From contig NW_027417076.1 of the NCBI RefSeq assembly GCF_009905375.1, forward strand, positions 62,001 to 126,000: a DNA stretch of 64,000 nt. The letters run 5' to 3'. The first letter of the stretch is position 1. Each line of letters starts with the position of its first letter. The notes beneath the pieces are model-generated. The model searched no databases. It worked only from the letters and a program-made list of their open reading frames with translations, and was not told where the DNA came from. Below are positions 57,100 through 64,000 of the stretch, in pieces. Source of the stretch: Apium graveolens (taxonomy: Eukaryota; Streptophyta; Magnoliopsida; Apiales; Apiaceae). Position numbers and translations under genes: made by a program.

Positions 57100-58324
57100 T
57101 GTTATATCCAAAATTTGGCATTGAGTTGATTCGGGTCAAATGCGGATTACATACGGTCAAACCCGATACTGCGTTGTGGAAGGATAGGACGCGTCCTGAC
57201 ACATAGGACGCGCGTATATTTAAGTTGGTGCCTTATACTTTGGTAATAGCAAGCTTGGATATGGACGCACCCACTTTTGGTTGACGCGTCAACATTAGGA
57301 AAATTACCTGGTAAATGTGATCTTGTGGCAATGAAAGAGGTAGGACGCGCTTGTCTCCACGGGGACGCGTCATGTGGTTTTGCATGCTATAAGGAACCAT
57401 TGATGAGGAAACAGGGTTGGATTTATGAAGGTGAGGACGCGCCCAAAGGGTTAGGACGCGTCCTGTTTTTGGTCTATATACTTTTGATGAGTTTAGGGCA
57501 GAGCTTGCATGGGGAAGAGCAATGGAAGTTATTTTTACTAATGTATTTGTTGCAGGTACTCTTTGAAGAATTCCCTCCTTGAGAAGGTCAAGGAGGGGGA
57601 TGTCCGTGAAAAGCTTGAAGGCCTCCAGGGGTATGCCTGATGATTGATGGCCTCCTCCTTTATTCAACGGGTGTCCTCGTTGGGGATGCGGGGTTAATTT
57701 TGGTGTGTGCTTTGGGAGCTCTGTTCTTGTATTCAACGGGTGTCCTCGTTGGAGAACTTTGGAGTCATCCTGCACTTTGCACTCAAGATCTTGGGATCAC
57801 CTGTCCTGCTATCTGGTGGGTTATCCTCATTCGGGGGACAGGGACGCGTCTGGTACTTGGGGTAAATCGTGGCTATACCTGCGTTCGTAAATCAAGTGAG
57901 ATAGCTGTAGCGGAATGTTATTCTTGCACAGGGGAGATGCACTATCCGTGAAGTCCTACGATTACGGACGAGCCTTGGGCCTTCACGGTTGGGCCTCATA
58001 GTTGGACATTCCTAAAGCTAGTGGAAGACGGACTTTGGATGGGCTTTTATTGGACCTAGGGATGAGAAGTCTAAGTCCATTAGACTTCCTGTTCTACGAG
58101 AACTACATCAGGCTTGATCCCTATATAAAGGGTACGTAGGCACATTGAGAGGGTAAGAAGTTGAGAGCTGATAAGAGAGCCACCACTTACTCTGATCAAT
58201 CTCAGCCTAAAACAACCACAATCAACCACACATCACTTAAGTTTCCGGCAAAGAATCACCGTCACAAATCTTAGTTCCGGCGAGAAACCTCAATCTTTGT
58301 TGTTACCAGATTCCTCCGTCAACA
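57100..58324 (+). repeat. LTR of the Tat element
   Basis: 1225 bp with ends TGTT...AACA. The left border is set by the PPT and the right by the PBS. The U3 carries nine or so GACGCGTC-type motifs and a 20-bp-scale direct repeat (TATTCAACGGGTGTCCTCGT at about 57661 and 57731). Confidence 0.8.
58121..58130 (+). promoter_or_regulatory. TATA box in the Tat LTR
   Basis: CTATATAAAG, followed about 30 bp later by ATTGAGAGGGTAAG. Position 200 bp before the LTR end fits a U3/R border. Confidence 0.75.
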
Positions 58325-58326
58325 AA

Positions 58327-58345
58327 TTGGCGCTAGAAGGAGGGG
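58327..58345 (+). other. primer-binding site of the Tat element
   Basis: TTGGCGCTAGAAGGAGGGG two bases after the LTR end. This TGGCGCT-type PBS is usual in Tat elements (tRNA other than initiator Met). Confidence 0.75.
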
Positions 58346-58378
58346 TGCTAATTAAGGTCACAATCTTAGGAGGAAAAG

Positions 58379-59396
58379 ATGTCTTACAATCGTGATGGAA
58401 GTTCTTATGATGGAAGTGACAGCAAGCCAGAAGGAGAAGGCGGGGGGCGTTATACTCACCATGAACCTTACATTCCCAGAAACATGGCGGATCCACCAAG
58501 GGCTCCGGATGTAGGGGGACACCTCCAGTTCTCATCAGCAACGCTGATATATTGGAGCAATTCTATCGCATGGGGGATACTCTTAACAGTTTTAACTCAA
58601 GACTGAACACGGTGGAGCGTCGAAGGACGAGGAGAGGTCGTCGTTTCCCCCGTCACGGTCATGCCTTGGGAAAAGCCCCTGTAGTTGAAGGAGATACCCA
58701 GAGGAGCGGGGAGAACCCGCGAATCACTCCACGGTGCTTGGAGTACTCTGATGATGTAGAGCCTATTATGGAGCTTGCGGATGAGGACACTGATGGCAGA
58801 GAAAGGCCTCGCCTGGGTAATCAGGTAGTGCCATACCCACATAGGTCTGGGCGTACGATGGACGAGCGTCGTCGTACGGAGAATGCTCAAAATCAAGACG
58901 AGGAAGTAAGGGATCTTTCAGCCTTGAAAAGGAGGCTTGGCATAAGGTTGAAGGACGATGATTTGAGGATGTTGGTGGTAGAATGGTAAAAGGAAGGAAA
59001 TGCCGGAGAAGCGAGGCCCTGTGACATGACGCGTGTGCCCCCTGCATTCCAAAGGGATGACGGGCCGCGACACCGCGAGCACGAGCGTGCCCCTCCGCGA
59101 GGAAGGCCTGGGAATTACTACTGGGGATATCAGAGGAATGGACGAGGAATAATGGGATATCAATACGGAAGAGCCCCTTACAATGATAGGAGATGAGGAG
59201 CACACAATGACGAAATTCCACGACGCGGTCAAGATGAACCTCGCGTACGAGAAAATATTCAGAACCAAAATCGTAACATGCCACCACCGCAGCCTCAGGG
59301 CGAGGGGTGGTGAGATCCTCCACCACACCCGGGGGTAATCAAGGGGAATTTCAGCAAGTCGCAGAGCAACCCCAACAGCCTAATGTTCAAACCATT
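58379..59396 (+). pseudogene. gag N-terminus of the Tat element, broken
   Basis: Starts MSYNRDGSSYDGSDSKPEGE. It shifts frame near 58525 into LEQFYRMGDTLNSFNSRLNT and an Arg-rich stretch (VERRRTRRGRRFPRHGHALG), then DLSALKRRLGIRLKDDDLRM, with a stop at 58987-58989. A charged, Pro/Arg-rich region follows to 59396, where SIRE 3 begins. The core gag domain has been cut off. Composition and position after the PBS support gag; no knuckle is reached. Confidence 0.65.
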
Positions 59397-59933
59397 TGTT
59401 AGGTCCCAATGTGTTTGTAGAAGGGGGGTTGAATACAAACAGTACCGAATAATCGAATTAAATGCGGAATAAAAAATGTGAAACAAAATTCAAGTTAAAT
59501 AAGAATATTATTAAACTTGAAAGGTGTTACAACAACTGTATCGATTACAAGGAATTAATCTCAAATTAATTATCACAAATTTAGAATAAATTCGACATGA
59601 ACTTTTTCTATTTTTGCAATAATTAGAATCAAATGCTAAACGCGATTTGAGATTAAGTTCTAGGGATTTTAATCCGCTAGATTGTTACACAAGAGCAAGA
59701 TAAAGATTTCTAGTGGATTGGATTTAACTTTACAATCTAGAAATTTAATCTTGAAGTATGCAGATGAAAAGATGAAATATTTCTTCTTGTTTTTCTTTTC
59801 TGCTTTTTTCTTGACTTCTGTGTTCTGGATGATTGAGAGGCTGCTTCTCTGCTTCTTTTTAATCAACAGCCGAATAGAATTGAATTGGCATGACAATCCT
59901 ATAGCTGGCAAGACTTTCGGTAGGACAATGGAT

Positions 59934-60019
59934 TGAACTAGCAAGACAATCTGAATGAACTAGCATGACAATCTGAATGAACTAGCATGACAATCAGAAT
60001 GAACTAGCAAGACAATCCT
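59934..60019 (+). repeat. 22-bp tandem repeat, four copies
   Basis: TGAACTAGCATGACAATC plus TGAA, starting at 59934, 59956, 59978 and 60000, with CAAG/CATG variation. Related single units are at 59882 and 60056. Confidence 0.92.
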
Positions 60020-60058
60020 TCTCCTAGTATAACTTTCGGTGAGACTATTGAAAATGGC

Positions 60059-60100
60059 CTAGCATGACAATCGGTATGACAATCCTGATTGTCATGCTAG
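60059..60100. other. inverted repeat (hairpin) in SIRE 3 LTR
   Basis: Arms CTAGCATGACAATC (60059-60072) and GATTGTCATGCTAG (60087-60100) pair perfectly over 14 bp with a 14-nt loop. The arm sequence is the same unit as the 22-bp repeat, in inverted orientation. Confidence 0.9.
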
Positions 60101-60729
60101 TTCATTTTCAATTGTCTTGTTGATTTAATGCAGATTTTAATCCAATATAAATTCTGAAAATTCCTAAAATTAATTCAGAATTAATTAATCAATTAATTCA
60201 ATTAATAAATAAATTATTCTTCACAGATATAATTTATTTTCTTAATTAAATTAGATGACTTAATTAATTAATAGAGAATTAATTCTAGTCTTCAACAGCA
60301 CCCATCCTTCTGCAGATCTTCTGAAAATCACTGAAAATTATGAATCAATTCCACCACTTCAATGTTGACACTCGATGTACTGTCTGGTTCATGAGTGACT
60401 AACTTCCGTGATGTTTCTTCATGTCTTGACTTTGACACTTTGATTTTCTTCAGATTAAATCCTTGTAATTAATGATACTCTGACGAGATCTCTGTCACTT
60501 GATTAAATCCACGATCTTGATTTATATCACTGAGGCATGATCAACTTCTTGAACTTCTTCCAGTGAATTAACTCCTCAAGTCTATAGATGAACCTTGTTT
60601 CTGAATCCTTTGACAGATATTACTTTGCGAGATCTCTCTGACGGTCGATCCACTATTTACTTATTACATTCTTATTTGAGTTGAGTTGAATCCTCGAATA
60701 TACAAATAGGCTATGACATATGACTTACA

Positions 60730-60740
60730 ATCTCCCCCTA
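60730..60740 (-). other. polypurine tract of SIRE 3
   Basis: ATAGGGGGAGAT on the minus strand, immediately before the TGTAAG LTR tip. Further GGGGGAG words occur at about 60968, 61201 and 61247. Confidence 0.85.
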
Positions 60741-63129
60741 TTTGTTTGTTAGACAATAACACACAAATACCTAGAGGATAACTCAACTAACAAATAAGAA
60801 AAAGATATAAACATGCATGCAAAGTAAATAGCAGAAAAGTTCTGGATGAGATTTAACATTTTCCAGATTCCAAGTAGATGTTCCTCTAGACTGAACATAT
60901 CTTCAAGTAGTTCCATCTTCATTTGTACAACCACATTTCCTGTTAAGAAGCCCATATCTCTTGCTTCTCCCCCTATGAGAATCAACTGATTTAAGAAGAT
61001 CACCTTCGTTTTACCACCTCTCCCGTACAATAGGATCCGCAGATAAAAACCAATGGTACTCCCCTAACTGCTTCTTCCCTTACTAGGAAATCACCTTGTG
61101 TTTACCACCTCTCCCGTACAATAGGATCCGTAGTTAGAAACAACAATGGTGTGGTGTAGTGTACATTTTTAGGATCTTTTTCTTCCTCCCTGCTATTTCT
61201 CCCCCTTAGTTGAGGAATCCTCCAAACTATTTCTTAAGCTTTTATCTCCCCCTTAAAGAAGGAATGTATGCCGTCGTCTGAAGGAGTTCTCATATTTCAC
61301 TTGGTTGGAAAAGAAATAACAAGTAGTTTCTCTTTCTTCCTCACTGTGAGTGTGTGATTCTGTTTAGTGTACCTCACATGTGTTTCACTCTTCTCTCCAC
61401 TCGTGTTTACACTCATTCTCACAAGTGTATCACTCTTCTCTCATAGCTCCATAATCCAGCTGTACCTGCAAGGAAAATCACCTTAGCCATCCTTAAAGGA
61501 GGTCACAGGTGGTGCAATGGGAGTTCACAAATCCCCATCCTTGTTAAACTCGTCAGATAAATCTGAGTCATAATCTACAAGTTGCTAGTTTCCCTTTTAG
61601 GGTTCCAGATTTGAATTCTGGGAAGGTAAACAATGATCCAATGATTTTAGCATAAAGATCAAAGTTCCCTTCTAATGTCTGTGAAGACACTTCCTTGTGA
61701 CTTATCAGGTAATATCTGAATCATTGTCAACAAGTTGCCGATCTGCACCTATGTCAGATCCACTATCCGCAGATGCATCCAGGGGATTTAAGCCTGGGGA
61801 GGTAGACACTGACCACTGACATATGGCTTTTGGATCAGTATCCTCTCCTAACACATGTAAAGGCAATTGGTCCACTAACGAACCTTGAACAATCGAATCT
61901 GACCTTAAAATGGTCGAAACTCTTGTTTCCGTCAACTCATCCTTTGTGTGTGTAACCTCTCCTTGTGCATCAAGAATTGTTTATTTTTGAAGTGGTGACA
62001 CTACATCGGATACCTTGGCCGACAGGCAAAATTCAATAGGCTCACCCTGTTGAGAGAATGAATCTAGTAACTGTTTTTGTGCCTTTTCAGCCATTACATC
62101 TTTTTGAGAAGATGTATGGGGGCTAGCAGTTGTCTCGGTTTAAATACTACTCATCTATGTAGGAGACAGAGCTATTGGGTTGACTACAGAACCTTCCTTA
62201 TGTGGTGCACTAGGCACTATCTCCCTCACGCTCATTCATACTACTTTTAGTGGTAAAAGAGTGTTGGTTGGTTCTGTTTTTGTGTTTGTCTTTATAGTCT
62301 GGGATAGACGTTGTGGGTTTTCAACCTCATGACTGTTAATGAAAGAAAGTCATTGGAGACTGAACCTGTAACACAGAATATATGGTAATAGAGAGAAAAT
62401 GATTTACAATAGTGATTTCAAAAGATTTTACATGAAATAAGAAATCACTAATGTAGAGAGAAGTTTGATTTTGTTTTTCAATATGAATGAGTTTTTGATA
62501 AAACATTGATCACTTAGGGTAAAGTCTAAGTAATTCTCATTCATGTCAAAAGCTTACAAATATCTGCAACATAATGTTAATAACATATCATTGACCGATA
62601 CTTGTCAAGTACTTTAGATACTAATTGTTATGTTGCATAACCAATATACCACTGCACATATAAAACAATATGATTGTGCTTAGTGATAAGATAGTTATAA
62701 ATATGACGACTCTACTTATTCATATAAAATTATAACTGCAGTTAGAGTGCCATACCATGTCCTTGACGATTGCTTGAGCAGTATACTAGTTCATACCAAC
62801 CTGAAGTGAGATTGTGAAGAAGAGATTGCATAGTCCAATAGATCTGCAACTGCAAAGTTCATGAACTGTGGTGCACTGACTTCCTCTTTTGACTTACCAA
62901 CCAGGAGTACACTTGTACACATCTTACTAGAGTACAATTCAAAGTGTAATGTGCAGCAGGTGCTTGATATGTCGTAATATTCTCAAGTCTCGTCACTGGT
63001 GCTATATGTTAGATACTGCTTCCTGATAATAACCTAGCACAATATACAAAATTACAATGATAACATTCCCAGCTTGCAAACAGCCATATCCCTCAGATAA
63101 ACCTTTGCTGTTATCTCTAAAGGTAACCA
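60741..63129 (-). other. SIRE 3 internal region without recognisable pol
   Basis: No integrase, RT or RNase H motif on either strand. A pair of 91-bp spaced direct repeats (CACC...TTTACCACCTCTCCCGTA, 61001 and 61092), a CACTCTTCTCTC repeat (61386, 61427) and a small minus frame (61705-61935, Asp/Ser-rich, no match) are present. The stretch next to the protease (62990-63130) keeps traces of the GAG-pre-integrase region. Confidence 0.55.
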
Positions 63130-64000
63130 GGGGGCCAGCTTTCTCAATCCTCATTTGATAGCAGGGCTCTATCTCCGGTCATATGTCTTGATGATCCACT
63201 GTCAAGAATCCACACTACCGGTTACACCTGTTTAATGCCCTGCACTTCAAATGGATTAGACCTTCTTCGGAACCCAAACTTGGTTGGGCCCGGCATACTT
63301 GTAGAATTGTCCTTTGTCAGGCAAAACAACATTTTTAATTTTAACGATCTCAACATCCTCAATGACTGAACATTTGACCTTGTAAACAGCCTTAACAAAT
63401 TTCTGTTTAAGCTTAGGCACAAATGTCTCCTTTCTAGCCTTAGAAGGACTAGCAGTCTTAGACCTATCATGCTTCATGTTATTCACATGCTGACGAGTAG
63501 TACTCTTATCATTAGACACATGCTTACCATTAAAATAAGCATACATCATATTAAAAGCACAAGACATACAATTAGCAACACTACATGCTTTATGAGAGTG
63601 ATTAACAACAGGTAATTTATGCATGGTAGACATGGCATTATTGTTATCCAACTCATGTGTGTCTGAGTTAGTCTCAGTTGCTTTCACAACTTTGACTGGA
63701 ACTTTCGACTCACTTGACTTGGAAACAATCTTCTCATAAGCATGATCCTCAGCACGTATTTCTTCTTGAATAACAGAAGAGGTCGTATCAAATGGTTCAG
63801 CAATTGATGCTTTATAGAGGGGTTCATCAACACCCTTAAGCACATGTGGTACTTCCCTCCCTTTAGCACAGACATGAGGAGGGGAGTTTATGCCTAATTC
63901 TCCAATAGCAACATTGTAATCATAACCTATTCCAGATGTTTGATTAACAGCTTGCTTACTGTAGAACTCTTTAGCCTTCGAACAAGAATTGAAGTAGGCT
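63130..64000 (-). pseudogene. gag C-terminus and protease start of SIRE 3 (partial)
   Basis: The minus frame 63843-63256 contains HKACSVANCMSCAFNMMYAY, a basic stretch (HDRSKTASPSKARKETFVPK) and GPNQVWVPKKV, the usual end of SIRE gag before protease. Past a stop, another frame reads VVWILDSGSSRHMTGDRALL (about 63150-63215), the DSG active-site block of copia protease. Sequence right of 63875 continues gag in broken frames to the window edge. Confidence 0.8.

Larger units (their letters stand above)
54420..57848. repeat. dispersed palindromic motif array, GACGCGTC / GGACGCGTCC
   Basis: About 19 exact GACGCGTC cores start at or near 54420, 54438, 54747, 54767, 55127, 55865, 55902, 55920, 56141, 56277, 56381, 56519, 56991, 57007, 57187, 57280, 57362, 57454 and 57841. 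There are a dozen variants, such as GACGCGCC (54555, 54656, 56504, 57435), GGCGCGCCC (55364, 55490) and ATACGCGTCC. They lie in exons, intron, spacer and the U3 half of the LTR at irregular distances. Such a word should be rare in AT-rich DNA and is not seen elsewhere in the window. Confidence 0.93.
54386..59396 (+). mobile_element. Ty3/gypsy Tat-lineage sequence (3' internal region, one LTR, PBS and gag start)
   Basis: Left to right: antisense ORF of the 'putative gypsy type transposon' kind, PPT, LTR (57100-58324), PBS, gag N-terminus. In a normal element the antisense ORF and PPT lie before the 3' LTR, while PBS and gag follow the 5' LTR. One LTR therefore joins the 3' part of one copy to the 5' part of another. 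It is broken on the left by the viral fragment and on the right by SIRE 3. The GACGCGTC array runs from 54420 to 57848. Confidence 0.75.
59397..60729 (-). repeat. 3' LTR of SIRE 3
   Basis: 1333 bp. The minus strand begins TGTAAGTCATATG after the PPT and ends ACCTAACA at the border with Tat gag. The U5 end has the TTCAACCCCCCTTCTAC word. Includes the 22-bp tandem repeat and hairpin listed separately. Confidence 0.82.
59397..64000 (-). mobile_element. third SIRE-like copia element (SIRE 3), pol largely deleted, continues past window
   Basis: On the minus strand: gag C-terminus and protease (from the right edge to about 63130), a short decayed stretch after it, no recognisable integrase core, RT or RNase H, then a PPT and the 3' LTR. 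Inserted in the Tat gag. The layout is that of a deletion derivative. The 5' LTR and target duplication partner are outside the window. Confidence 0.8.

Noticed and set aside
58597..59328. Minus-strand ORFs of 99-186 codons opposite Tat gag
   Set aside because: Arg-rich gag gives long open complementary frames; no recognisable domain and no start context.
61705..61935. Asp/Ser-rich 76-codon minus ORF as a real gene
   Set aside because: Short, no homology I can name, and inside the decayed interior of SIRE 3.

Overview
The window is nuclear DNA of a flowering plant, most likely a eudicot with a large, repeat-rich genome. It is AT-rich, has GT..AG introns, and is packed with nested plant transposable elements. 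The species cannot be told from the sequence. Only one intact ordinary host gene is visible: a single-exon BAHD acyltransferase at 49321-50664 (minus). Almost everything else is transposon-derived.

Layout. (1) 1-13170, minus: a decayed Ty1/copia element of SIRE/Maximus type. It has an env-like ORF, RNase H, RT, integrase, protease, a long gag, a PBS and the 5' LTR, and runs off the left edge. Its RT is split by CACTA element 1 (3178-7982, TSD TCC), which carries a captured CAMTA exon. (2) 13171-33152, plus: the 3' part of a second SIRE-like element (env-like ORF, PPT, a very long LTR). The LTR is split by CACTA element 2 (18662-22695, TSD TTG) and by a young Ty3/gypsy chromovirus (23098-32914, TSD ACTGG). 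CACTA 2 carries pieces of two host genes, an O-fucosyltransferase and a type-B response regulator. (3) 34872-46969: a 12.1-kb coding CACTA (En/Spm) element (TSD AAG) with a tnp2-type transposase and a TNPA-type gene, both damaged. (4) 46970-52638: low-copy-looking sequence with the BAHD gene. (5) 52639-54385, minus: a fragment of an endogenous pararetrovirus (Caulimoviridae). (6) 54386-59396: Tat-lineage Ty3/gypsy sequence with an intron-bearing antisense ORF, an LTR, a PBS and a gag start. It is studded with about 19 copies of the palindromic core GACGCGTC plus near-matches. (7) 59397-64000, minus: a third SIRE-like copia element with a 3' LTR and gag-protease but most of pol missing, running off the right edge.

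How the parts relate. The order of events can be read from the nesting. SIRE 2 is older than the SIRE 1 insertion that interrupts it; CACTA 1 entered SIRE 1; CACTA 2 and the gypsy element entered the SIRE 2 LTR. CACTA 1 and 2 share termini and subterminal repeats and have no visible transposase, so they are non-autonomous members of one family that duplicate host exons. CACTA 3 uses a different subterminal motif, so it need not be their driver. The points most worth following up are the two-gene capture in CACTA 2, the GACGCGTC motif array, and the intron-bearing antisense ORF.
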